This document shows positions 8,802-17,739 of a stretch of 25,462 nucleotides of DNA, piece after piece. Position numbers and translations under genes: made by a program. The notes under the pieces were generated by a model, which saw only the letters and a program-made list of their open reading frames with translations, was not told the DNA's origin and did no database searches. The stretch lies in NCBI GenBank assembly GCA_003427395.1, contig BFEA01000121.1, positions 116,826 to 142,287 on the forward strand, given 5' to 3'. The DNA is from Chara braunii. Lineage: Eukaryota; Streptophyta; Charophyceae; Charales; Characeae. How positions within the stretch are numbered: position 1 is the first letter of the stretch; each line of letters begins with the position of its first letter.

Positions 8802-10336
8802 TAAAGGGGTTTTCGGTTAGTGTAAATGTTTGATAACGGGGGACTTGCCTTTCTTCGTTTAATTTCTTTTTATACTTGGGATCATTAGTTGCTGACTGTT
8901 AACTGAGGCCGAACAAGGGGAATAGTACCTATGGACGTTTTGGATTTGGATTTGGTTTTGGGGCCTATGGATCCATGTTTTGTAATAATGAATAATTTAT
9001 ACGACTTCTGTTCGCAGAATTGTGTTGCGGGTTTTTCGAATGGACTGAAAGTCTTTCGATTTGTAATTTTGGATGAATGCTTATCACTTTTTTTGATGTA
9101 ATGCAATGCAATGCGGATTTATGGATATTTTTGGACTGGAATGTTATGGAACTTTGTGTGAAAGTGTATGTTGTTATTTGATGTATATTCTCGTTGTAAA
9201 AAGTTTAAGGACAATGATATGTAAATTGCATTGTATGACTTGTAGGATAGCTCGTGTGGTATTCGCCAAGGCATGTACTGCAATTATTTATCATAGCCTA
9301 AAACTTTCGTAATGTTTTTAGTTATCATGTTATGATGAGTCCTGATGCAGTGAGCTCCGTAGATGGTAGTGAGGCCTACGCCGGAACCTTGTTCCTGGTC
9401 CAAAATGGGATGTTGTCACTTTTCCTTTTTAAGGAGGGTGGCTACACTATCATTGAAAGGGAGGAAGGTATTATTGTGACTATTGGGATCGTGCTTGTGA
9501 GGGTGACGACTGCCGCTCGCCATGGGGAAAGGAGTGGTCACCTTGGCCTTGTGACGGGTGGGGTCGCCTCGCCTCTATGATCGGGTCTGACCAGCCTAGG
9601 TCATAGAGAAGGGGTAGTTCAACCTCACAGGTAGGGGACTAGCAAACACATGACACCGGAATCGAAGGGAAAGTGGTGCAGCTCGAGTCTAATGAGGGGC
9701 TTGACGTCGAGATGTTATCCTTTGAGGATTACACCACTCCTCGATGCATATCACAAGGCATGCAGGAAAAATATTATGTGTGATGACTCGTAATTGGAGT
9801 GAGATACAAAACCTTGATAAGGATTTTTGATAGATGGTTTCTCTCATGTATGCTTGGTTCGGATTCTGTCCGAGCCAACCAGGAGGTTATTTTGAAAGAC
9901 CCGTCAGGGGGTCAAACCTGACTTTTTTAGATAAATAAATGTATTAGCCAACTCGGTTTAGAAGGATAGTCAAAAGTTTTTTCGGTATCATTCTGAGAGA
10001 TTAGTTGCCGCTAGTGGGATGATGCTGGGACCATTTAGACAAAGTTCCTTGGATTTTAGTGATTCCGGAATTTGATCCGGTATAAAAATTCAGGTTTTGG
10101 TGAAAGGCTTGCCAGAGTCTATATCGGGTACCATTCCAATCAAGGATAATTGGATTTTAGACTACCGAGGAAATGACGCGGATTTTGGTTATAAGCTTTG
10201 GCTAATTTTTTTTCGATTAAAAGAGATTTTGTTGCCAATTTTTTTCAGAGAGTTTCGTAAGAATCCAGACAGCCCTATGTTATTGATTAATATAGGGTGA
10301 ACGACGGGGACGTCGCTCAATGGGGTTTGGGAATGC
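8802..10336. other. Gene-less 3' internal region of element A
   Basis: I see no recognisable protein domain on either strand; the short open frames here lack family motifs. The base composition is T/G-rich with several ATG-TTT runs. One clear stem is CTCTATGA (9573-9580) with TCATAGAG (9601-9608), enclosing a 20-base loop that contains GGTCTGACC. It follows the integrase directly, so it is probably the start of the element's long 3' untranslated region. Confidence 0.5.
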
Positions 10337-10631
10337 TGTCGGGGCAAAAACCCTGACAAGGGTATTTGTCGGGAATTTTGAACGTCGGACGATGGCCGAC
10401 TTTTTTCTTGAATTGAAGGACTTCATGAGACTGACGTTGCCAAAGTTATTCTGACCTGACCTATGACTGGAAGATTAGAAGTTTTTGAATTTTGGTATGA
10501 GCGCGTGTGGCGTCTAGAAGAAGTGGATGTGAATGACAAGGTCTCGCTTGTCGCTTGCACAGAGACGTGCGAAGATGGGAACGTTAAAGTAAACCTATTC
10601 TACAGCCGCGCAATTGAGGGCCTAAGCAGGC

Positions 10632-10637
10632 TATAAA
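10632..10637 (+). promoter_or_regulatory. TATA-like box in LTR-like block
   Basis: TATAAA in the context GGCTATAAAGGGATC lies 295 bases into the 10337-11845 block. That is a plausible U3 promoter position if the block is an LTR. Motif evidence only. Confidence 0.3.
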
Positions 10638-10829
10638 GGGATCACTGCGACAAGGCTGGGACCGCATCATGAAGGAATAGTTTTAGGGTCCGCGGGACTT
10701 TGCGACAAGGACCGGGGCCAATGGCATTGAGGCCGGCAGGGTAGGGCAACTGCTAAGGTTGTCGACTGCCGACCCCGCCTGCTAGGCACAGCCTGCTAGG
10801 CGCTGGAAGGAGGCCTGCTGGGCACCGGA

Positions 10830-11358
10830 AGCCCTTCATATAGAAGGGCTGCTCCTTTCCCGATGTAAGAAGGAGCTAGCCCAGTAGGTACCTCTGCGAG
10901 ACTATTGCCCTGCAGACACAGGGATCGAAGCTGACCAGCCACAGTACCGGGCTAGCTCCTTTTGGGAGCAGCCCACGACGTGAGGGTGGGCGCGATCGAT
11001 TTTCGGTCATGCGATCTTCGAGATCGTGCGGCTAAAATCAGTCGCGCCGAGATTGCATGGCCCCTTGCATAAGGATGACATGTATAAATCGAGAAAAATA
11101 AATAAATAAATAAAAGCAAAAATAAAAATATAGATAAAGAAAAGCTATAACAGCGCCACTTGGCGCCAGAAGATGTGCCTGAGGGCACATAACAGTAATC
11201 GTTGGCATAAGCCAACGGTTTTATTATTACCGGACAAAAAAAAAAAAAGAAAAAAAAAAAAGGGAAGAAACGAACTGCGCCAGATGGCGCAATGAGGAAT
11301 GACTGGGCCATTCAAGTCCCAGTGCACTTTACTGTCGCCCGTGAAAACGGGTGACAGT
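10830..11358. repeat. Hairpin field 1
   Basis: A run of short inverted repeats with unrelated sequences. AGCCCTTC/GAAGGGCT is at 10830-10850. A 13-base stem AAGGAGCTAGCCC (10870-10882) pairs with 10949-10961. CGATCT/AGATCG is at 11012-11026, nested in an outer imperfect stem at 10990-11046. GCGCCA/TGGCGC lies at 11153-11166, ATGTGCC/GGCACAT at 11173-11190, CGTTGGC/GCCAACG at 11200-11217, TGCGCCA/TGGCGCA at 11276-11291, and ACTGGG/CCCAGT at 11302-11323. The last is a 12-base stem with one wobble pair and a GAAA loop at 11331-11358. Loops are mostly 2-6 bases. No gene is visible. Confidence 0.75.
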
Positions 11359-11392
11359 TTTTTCTGCCAGAAATAAGTTCCTCCGTTTGTTT

Positions 11393-11393
<1 letters not shown>

Positions 11394-11464
<71 letters not shown>

Positions 11465-11525
11465 CTATATTTTTTTTAGTTTTTTTTTTTTTTTTTGTTC
11501 TTTTTTTTTTTTTTTTTTTTTTTTT
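11394..11525. repeat. Poly-T tract (T69 plus interrupted T runs)
   Basis: Sixty-nine consecutive T at 11394-11462, then shorter T runs to 11525 broken by AGCTATA, AG and GTTC. On the minus strand this is a long poly-A. It could mark the 3' tail of a retroposed transcript on the minus strand, though no body is recognised upstream of it. The length itself may be affected by sequencing. Apparent poly-Phe and poly-Lys frames are artefacts. Confidence 0.85.
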
Positions 11526-12213
11526 CACGAAATTGGTAAATGCCTGTTCGTTTTTGCGAACGCTCTGCTACCTCGACAGAGGAGAAAAATCGAGTGCATA
11601 TATTGGCACAAGGTGGCTACGTTCGGGCATGGGTCTTGTGACCTTGTACTCGAGTTCTGAGGGACTTTCTGCACACGCTCAGGGTGGTTTTCCAGTTCGT
11701 GAGGGTTGGCATGACGTTTTCTAGTGGCCAACGACGACGGTATCACAGAGAGAGAGAAGGAGAGTTAGAGAGAGAGGGGGTAAGGGACTGTGCAAGACTG
11801 TTTCGTCGGACTTCCACCGACTCATCAGGAGGCTGAACCCCGACAGTCTAGGATGAGCAAAATCGAATGAATCTCCCGCCAAAACGCGGGAAAGTACATC
11901 CCACAGACAGTGGCCAAGTCCACTGTTGTTGCTACGGCCGCCATACTGTTCAGGTAAGTTTTTTTCACTGGTTGTTTCTCTTTTTTTTTTGGTTTTTTTT
12001 TTTTTGTTTTGTTTTCTCCCTCCCCATTCGTGGCCGTTGATGTCACGACCAGCAAGGCAAAAAACGGGGAAAGACTAAAAACGAACCAAAACTAAAAACT
12101 GTAAAAAAAAAAAAAAAAAGACAAAGCAAAACGAGATAACTTACCTCGTGGCTGGCAAAAGAACAACCTTTTTCAGGCTGTGTGGGAACAACCCAACCCC
12201 CCCCAACTCCGAA
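11526..12213. other. Non-coding spacer between hairpin fields
   Basis: No gene is recognised. It contains a GA-rich microsatellite (about 11743-11780), a few stems (TCCCGC/GCGGGA 11874-11891; ACAGTGG/CCACTGT 11907-11926; GTTCG/CGAAC 11546-11561), T-rich runs at about 11957-12017 and an A17 run at about 12103-12119. Confidence 0.5.
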
Positions 12214-13015
12214 GCCACAAAAGTTTGTGGCCGCGAGATCCAAGATCTCGCGGCTCACGACGTGCACATGGGGATGGGGCTGAGGGAGCTGGCTAGAGAG
12301 GGCAAGAGAGGGAGGAGGAGGCAGTTGAGAGAAGGAGGTCCTACTCCCAAATTGACAACTGCCCTCCTCGTTTTCAGGGGAGGGCAGAGCAAAAAAAAAA
12401 GGAGGGTTGTTGCATGCAATAGCATGCACCTGGCCAAAGAAAAAGCCAGGTGCATTAAAAATTAGGAAGTTTTTTTTTCTTTTTCTTTTCTTTATTTTGT
12501 GTGAGGACACTTGTCCTCACGTGGTGCTACCTCTGGCAGAATCTGCCAGAGGTAACTGTTAGGCTCCCGTTTTTGAAGGGAGCCTGGAACTTGAAGGGCC
12601 ACTAAGGAAAAGGCTAGGTACAGCCTTTTCCCCGATGTATCTGCCCTGGGAAAAGGGTCCAGATACATCAAACTGTAAGGGGTTGTATCTTTCCAACCCC
12701 TTGTCAGAAAAATAAAAGAAAAATAGATTTGGAAATGGCAGGAACCCAGCTATCTCGTGAGATTCCGAGATAGCTGGGAAAAAGAAAAGGAAAAATAAAA
12801 TGGGGCAGTTAAAGAAACTGCCCCACACTAAGGTTGTGGTTGTGGTGCGGCCACATTCAACCTTGGATCTTGGCAGATCAAGGGCTCACAGTGAGCCCGC
12901 GATTTTGCCTGGGGGCTGGAGTGACGTCCAGCCCTCTTCGGCCACTCTATAACAGGCAGCTGTCCCCCAGCTGCCATACAATGCACTCGTGATGCCAGTG
13001 TGTGACAAGCACACT
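12214..13015. repeat. Dense array of about 19 non-homologous hairpins
   Basis: Nearly contiguous perfect or near-perfect inverted repeats, each of different sequence. Paired spans are 12214-12231, 12230-12254 (11-bp stem), 12359-12387, 12411-12428, 12424-12455 (11 bp), 12501-12520, 12528-12554 (13 bp), 12561-12585, 12606-12631 (10 bp), 12634-12669 (10 bp), 12677-12702, 12745-12778 (13 bp), 12801-12825 (10 bp), 12830-12864, 12861-12883, 12882-12898, 12912-12935, 12955-12975 and 12997-13015. Loops are usually 3-11 bases and often A- or T-rich; A/T-rich spacers lie between some. Stems are G+C-rich compared with the spacers. No protein-coding signal is credible. The origin is unknown. Confidence 0.8.
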
Positions 13016-13275
13016 TGAGTGTTGCTGGTTGCTGGAGCTGCTGCCTGAGGCAACGTGAGGAGAAGCTGGAGACCTGCTGAGGAGTGCAAGGAGGAGAGCT
13101 GGGCAGCCATAGCCAAGGCTGGGAGCACTCTGCCCCCTCCCCTCTGGCTGGTGCTGGACCCACGGGGCTGACCTAGGGGCACTACGGGACTGCGGCAGTA
13201 CGGCGCTGTGGAATTTGGGCCTGGGGTCCAAATTACACCAATTTTGGCCAGCTATTTTTCCACTGTAGTGGGGAA

Positions 13276-13760
13276 GTGCTGCTAAAATTTACAGCGGCGG
13301 CCAGCCGTCGGTTCTGGTTTTTTCGACGGTGGTGCGGAAGCGCTGCCGGATTTGTGTGGCGGCGGTTCTGTTTTTTTTCGAGAGGTGCGAAAGCGTTGTC
13401 GGATTTTGCGGCAGCGGTTCTCGTTTTTTCAGCGGTAGTGCGGAAGCGTTGCCGGATTTTTGCGGCGACGGTTCTGTTTTTTTTGGCGGTGGTGTGGAAG
13501 CGCTGCCGGATTTTTGCGGCGGCGGTTCTGTTTTTTTCGACGGTGGTGCGGAAGCGCTGCCGGATTTTTGAGGCGGCAGTTCTGTTTTTTTCGACAGGGG
13601 TGCGAAAGTGCTACCGGATCTTGCGATAGCGGTCCAGTTTTTTTCGGCGGTAGTGCGGGAGCGCTGCAGGATTTTTGCGGCGGCGACTCCAGTTTATACG
13701 GCGGTAGTGCGGAAGCGCTGCCGGATATTTTGTAGCAACGACACTGTTTTCACGGCGGTA
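13276..13760. repeat. 53/54-bp minisatellite, about 9 copies
   Basis: The unit contains GCGGAAGCGCTGCCGGAT, then a G/C-rich GGCGGCGGTTCTG, a T run, then CGACGGTGGT. Unit starts (GCGGAAG or variant) are at 13334, 13387, 13440, 13494, 13548, 13602, 13655 and 13709, with a diverged copy before them. Spacing alternates between 53 and 54. Because 54 is divisible by three and 53 is not, the translated repeat (CGSAAGF, RRRFCFF) slides between frames. This argues against a maintained protein, although each frame stays open for 80-117 codons. Confidence 0.85.
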
Positions 13761-15248
13761 ACAACAATATTTTTGCACTGAGTGGAAGTGGGGCGTGACA
13801 CAAAGAGGTGCGTCAAGCAGGTCTTGCATTTTGAAGTGGCGTGAGCGTGACTTCGAGGAAACGTAACTTTGGATGCAAGTGGCGGTAACGAAAAAACACC
13901 GCCAGATTATTGGAAGGTGATTGTATGCTGAGAGAGTATTCTGGCAAGCGGTCGTCACAAGGGAGTGGTGTCGATCACTTTGTTGACGACTGGGTGCGAC
14001 GACCTTCTCGTCAGGAGCGCGTAATTCTATACGGTTTTTTTGAGTGTGTCGTTCAACTTCAGTCAAGGTCAGTTAATCTGATTCAGTTCCCTCCCCATCT
14101 GTGTCAACCCACACTTGCTTGACCTTGGTCTTCTAAACGTTCATTGGAAAGGAAAAGGGAATGTGTGTTCACAGGGAGTCTGACGATGGCAAGGGACCTG
14201 TACGGTGGTCTTTTTGTGGTTTAACTTGATCGCAGGTATGAAATGTGGACCGATATGGATAAGGGTGATGACAGAGAAAGGGTTGTTTTCGCACCTCTTT
14301 ACTTGTAAGTGCGTAGAAACTAGAGGGATAAGAAGACGATGAAAATGAAGCTGGCATAAAGAAGAAGGACGTAAATGGACTTAGACTCATTTCCCCAAGG
14401 TCACCCGTTTCTTTCTCGAATGACCTTTTCCATCTACGCCCGTCCGTCTGAATGACTTTTTCTTTTGCGATTTCTTTTCTTCGTCTAAGTTGCTCCTGAC
14501 GACAGGTGGCAAGAATCTAGCTTGCCTGCTTTGCACATGCTTTTTCATTCTCCTATGAGGCATCTGGGGTGGGGGTTCGTTGCCTTAGGCGCCGACCCTG
14601 TTATCGACTCACAGTGGACCGCTTTGCGGGGGGGTACCATGATGTTGCGGTGGAGCCAGCCCGCTTCTGAGTTCCGGGGTTCCCTCGGGCGAGGACGAGG
14701 GGTATCCCAGACCACCTCCTAGGGGGATGGATAAAAACATCTTCACGGAAGGGCTTTAAGTTATTGGTGCCTTGCGTAAAGAGAAACTGCCATAGCACTC
14801 CTTTAGTGGCCATTCTAGGAGCCATTGACGTATGGGGAACTGGTGTCACAAGCAGCCCAGTTCGTGTCCTACTAGCCAAACGGAGTGTGTTTAGATACTC
14901 CCGACGTGGCTGGTCGTGCCATAAGAAGCACGGCCCAGAAGGAAGACAAATGTTTTAGTAATACTTAGCTTTAACTTGATCACCTTTGTCTTCACTTCTT
15001 TCAGATGGCTTTACCTTTTTCGAAATCGTGATGCAGAGGCGGAACGGGTCAAGTCCCAAAGACTTAACGGAGAAAGATTAGAGAGAGTAGGACGGCTCGT
15101 CTACAACCCTTATGAATTATAGAGGAAGATGTTCCGCGGTTCTGGGATGGCAGTGCGCGAAATCCTCCTAGTCGATTCATTTCAGGTTAAGAACCGGTCT
15201 GGACATTCTTCACTACGAGTTCGCGCCACCACTGCCCGATCACGATTA
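13761..15248. other. Unassigned region upstream of the 3' LTR copy
   Basis: No gene or known domain is recognised on either strand; open frames are short and lack motifs. It contains a G-rich stretch (about 14566-14725) and the purine tract at 14146-14161. If that tract is the polypurine tract of element A, then 14162-15522 would be the start of the 3' LTR missing from the 5' copy. Confidence 0.4.
14146..14161 (+). other. Candidate polypurine tract
   Basis: GGAAAGGAAAAGGGAA is a 16-base all-purine tract directly followed by TGTGTGTTC at 14162, as expected for second-strand priming next to an LTR's TG end. The region after it has no counterpart in the 5' LTR copy, so the assignment to element A depends on that copy being truncated. 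Confidence 0.35.
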
Positions 15249-15418
15249 CGCCAACATGAACTTAGTAGTGATGCAGCCTTATGAGATAAACCCGCGAATG
15301 GATGAGATACCGGAGATAAGGTTGACGTTCGTCCGCCAACATGAACTTAGTAGTGATGCAGCCTTATGAGATAAACCCGCGAATGAATGAGATACCGGAG
15401 ATAAGGTTGACGTTCGTC
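15249..15418 (+). repeat. 85-bp tandem duplication, two copies
   Basis: CGCCAACATGAACTTAGTAG begins at 15249 and again at 15334. The copies are nearly identical (one visible difference, GGATGAG against GAATGAG). The 85-bp length shifts any reading frame. It lies just upstream of the 3' LTR homology. Confidence 0.85.
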
Positions 15419-15609
15419 CGCTCCGTACTTTGGATGAATGAACGATAGGGTCCATTCTTCGGTATATATCATGCGAGACGGGTGCGGGCAAACAGGTTCA
15501 TTATTTTGCGAGTTGAACCATGCTCTGAGTATGCATGGCAGGATGAGGAGGACGAACTCGACGAAGGGTTACGTGATTGATGTAATTTCAGTACTGACAC
15601 GCAGATGCC

Positions 15610-16116
15610 TTGAGCACGGCGAGGTACCTGTTGGTTCGCGACACACATGAGGACGATCTTATCAGAGGAGTGGAGCAGCTTTTACGAGTTCGAGATGATT
15701 CTCCTACTGAGTGGATCGACTTTATCGGATTATTACGAAACGCCGAGGGATTTTTTCCCACTCCTCGCGCGGATTTCCTGGCAAATACGGCCCGGACTCA
15801 GGATGAGTTTTTCGGATATACCTTGTATTTTCACCGCGCGAGTAATCTCCAATGTGTCTCTCGAGTCATTGTGAGTATCACGATTACCTCGTCCGGCAGG
15901 CGTTTCGGCGTCATCCGGATCCGGGATACTCACTTGTTTGGACTCAGTCGGCCTTTCCGAGTCATAGTGTGGAGACTAGCCTCACGGATGGCTTCCCAGT
16001 ATGGTACTCAAATTTTTAGAGTAATGCGAAGGGGGCGATTAACAACCTTGGTTCTTGACGACAACGAGCGTGCACGTTTGGATTTGCTGGAGGCACAGGT
16101 GCGCGGAGGACGATAG
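15610..16116 (+). CDS. LTR-borne ORF of unknown function (about 168 codons)
   Basis: Open from 15610 (a TTG; no good ATG is visible at the start, so the true start is uncertain) to TAG at 16114-16116. The protein would be basic and Arg-rich, with alternating hydrophobic segments suggesting beta strands (SRVIVSITITSSGRRFGVIRI; FRVIVWRLASR) and a charged helical C-terminus LVLDDNERARLDLLEAQV. The N-terminal part holds acidic DTHEDDLIRGVEQLLRVRDD. The matching region in the 5' LTR differs by many substitutions but keeps the frame across about 115 codons, including a 9-base in-frame indel. I do not recognise the family. It lies in U3, ahead of the TATA box, so element transcripts starting there would not include it; an independent promoter or host-derived origin would be needed. 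Confidence 0.4.
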   Translation: MSTARYLLVRDTHEDDLIRGVEQLLRVRDDSPTEWIDFIGLLRNAEGFFPTPRADFLANTARTQDEFFGYTLYFHRASNLQCVSRVIVSITITSSGRRFGVIRIRDTHLFGLSRPFRVIVWRLASRMASQYGTQIFRVMRRGRLTTLVLDDNERARLDLLEAQVRGGR

Positions 16117-16718
16117 ATTTACCAGGGTGAGACGCCACTTTCTGGAAATCTTGTTCAGATTCCAGAAAACCCCCTTCGCATAGACTATCCCGTCGAGGAA
16201 ACCATATGACATATGGCTTCACGAGGTAATCTCAAAAACAAAACAAAGACACTCCATGTAGTTAGTATTCGGATTACCCCGATGATTTCAATATCGTGCT
16301 TATGCATTGAGAAGTAACCGATCGCTTACAAATAAGCTGATTAAGGTGAAAAACGAACGTCTGGAAAAGTTGTTAAGCGTAATGACGATGACAAAGCAGC
16401 GGGAGGTGGAACACTTCTATGTCAGGTAACTTGGTGTTGGAGATGGATGCCCCATCATTCGTAAAACAGAAAGGGTAAGTATTGTCTAGGAGGACAAAGC
16501 GACCAACAAAATTCCGTTCGCTCCTCCAAGTAGTAGCATATGGCACAGAAATATGGTCAAACCGAGAGTTTAAACATCGATGAGGAACCAAATCACTTGG
16601 TGATCTGTATGGTAGCAGTGGTATTTGCTTGCAGAAGTTATTTATGACGAACTTCCATAGTGATGATAGGAAGGTCAGTCCTAGTTCTTTTCTTCAATTA
16701 ATACTCTTGGAATGACAA

Positions 16719-16724
16719 TATAAA
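16719..16724 (+). promoter_or_regulatory. Putative LTR TATA box (3' copy)
   Basis: TATAAA in GACAATATAAAAGTTCG, conserved with 2015-2020 in the 5' LTR. If active, the 3' LTR copy would drive transcription outward into the flank and the chromovirus remnant. Confidence 0.4.
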
Positions 16725-17342
16725 AGTTCGTAAGTCATACAGGTCGAAGAGAAACACTTTGGCAGACCAGCTCATGAAGTGAATAATTTGGATAAGTGTG
16801 AATTTTTTTTTTTTTTTTTTTTTTTAAATGATTAGTAGGGACTAGGATTGTATCTGAGAGTTTCACGGTTGGTTGGAACTGTCCTAGTCGACTGGCGTAC
16901 GCTTCGTACTTGGGAGATCAACGCCCCAGAGAACGAACGGCATTCGGGTTCAGTCGGCGTTAACCAATCATTTCCTATACTGCAGCGAGACGAGCAAACG
17001 CCCGCGGCTGATTTACCTTTGTGATTGCATGTAAAAGCTTTCGCATGTTGGTCAGTAGCTCGGTAGGGATACGCCCCTAAGGGTGGTGACAGCCCCTTAG
17101 GGAAGCAAGCTTATGCCCCGCGAAAACCTGTCCTATCGTAGGGGACCGCGGGATGTATAGCTGGCGCACCCAGCTAGAGCGGCGAAGGAGCGACGCAACC
17201 ACATCCGTCTCGGCGGTTCGCGGAATGTTATGCGTCGTTTCCGAGTTGTCTCTTGGAAGTATTATGTGTTTAATCTCGTGCATGACATGGCCGGGTGGGC
17301 CCTCGTTTCGCGCAAGGGCCGATGCGCGCGACACCGGGACTG

Positions 17343-17633
17343 ATGAACAGCTTACCATTTGTTGCGGGGATGGACGCTACGCAGTCGGCAGCTGTCGGGA
17401 AACAACGTTTTAGTTGGGAAGAAGGCAGGGGTGATGAAAATTACGGAATGAACCCGACGCGGATTCTCGCCAGGTACCGTCAGAACAGGGACGAAGATGA
17501 GGTAAGCGTAGTGAAAAACGAGGAACTCGCTCGTTTGCGAGCAGTTTTGAGCGAGGAAGGAGGCGATCCCCGGGTTTTGGCCCCGGGTGAGTTGCATGGT
17601 GATGTTAGTTTTGATAGTGGATTAGTAGAATAG
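17343..17633 (+). CDS. Orphan ORF fragment in the flank of element A
   Basis: An open frame of about 96 codons starting at ATG 17343, ten bases after the LTR end, and stopping at TAG 17631-17633. It is hydrophilic, with MNPTRILARYRQNRDEDEV and a Glu/Leu-rich segment NEELARLRAVLSEEGGD that looks helical. No domain is recognised. It may be the N-terminal part of a gag from another element or a leftover of the target sequence. The frame closes before the chromovirus RT begins near 17740. Confidence 0.3.
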   Translation: MNSLPFVAGMDATQSAAVGKQRFSWEEGRGDENYGMNPTRILARYRQNRDEDEVSVVKNEELARLRAVLSEEGGDPRVLAPGELHGDVSFDSGLVE

Positions 17634-17739
17634 GAGTTAGGAAGAAAAGTTGGTGCGCTGAGATATGGAGGAAGGGGAAAAGACGAGGAGGAAACAAGTA
17701 TTTCTCACTCGCTCGTGGATGGTATCAGGCAGAAGAAGA

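Larger units (their letters stand above)
10337..11845 (+). repeat. Possible LTR-like block with 8-bp inverted ends
   Basis: TGTCGGGG at 10337-10344 and CCCCGACA at 11838-11845 are perfect reverse complements and have the TG...CA form of LTR ends, 1509 bp apart. A TATA box (CTATAAAGGG) lies at 10631-10640. No target-site duplication is visible: the five bases before are AATGC and after are GTCTA. No second copy occurs in the window and no primer site follows. It could be a solo LTR, the 3' LTR of another element, or chance. The start itself folds as TGTCGGGG-CAAAAA-CCCTGACA. Confidence 0.35.
15523..17333 (+). repeat. 3' LTR of element A
   Basis: The direct homologue of 640-2648; homology ends at GCGCGACA (17331-17333), then unrelated flank CCGGG begins. 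It is shorter than the 5' copy because it lacks the internal tandem duplication and the small insertions. It carries the complete LTR ORF, a T-run (about 16802-16825) in place of a non-homogeneous tract in the other copy, and a conserved TATA box. No purine tract lies immediately before 15523, so the true left edge may be further upstream. No target-site duplication can be confirmed because the left edge of the 5' copy is unresolved. Confidence 0.75.

Noticed and set aside
9573-9608. tRNA-like fold
   Set aside because: One 8-bp stem with a small inner GGTC/GACC pair; no T-arm or anticodon arm and no CCA-adjacent acceptor.
11145-11660. Poly-Lys and poly-Phe open frames
   Set aside because: Produced by the T/A homopolymers; not coding.
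12043-12510. Minus-strand ORF of 155 codons across the hairpin array
   Set aside because: Composed of Phe/Pro/Ser runs from the T-rich spacers and inverted repeats; no domain and no conservation evidence.
12745-12778. miRNA precursor
   Set aside because: A 13-bp stem with an 8-base loop is too short for a plant miRNA hairpin.
10830-13015. CRISPR array or integron-like attC array
   Set aside because: The stems have no shared repeat sequence and no regular spacing, and the context is a eukaryotic retroelement region.
13276-13735. A repeat protein with CGSAAGF-RRRFCFF units
   Set aside because: The 53/54-bp spacing shifts the frame between units, so no single frame keeps the repeat in register.
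17338-17403. Possible hammerhead ribozyme (CTGATGA followed later by GAAAC, with an ACAGCT/AGCTGT stem between)
   Set aside because: Three extra bases separate the stem from GAAA, the helix II loop would be very long, and I could not find matching helices I and III. Probably chance.
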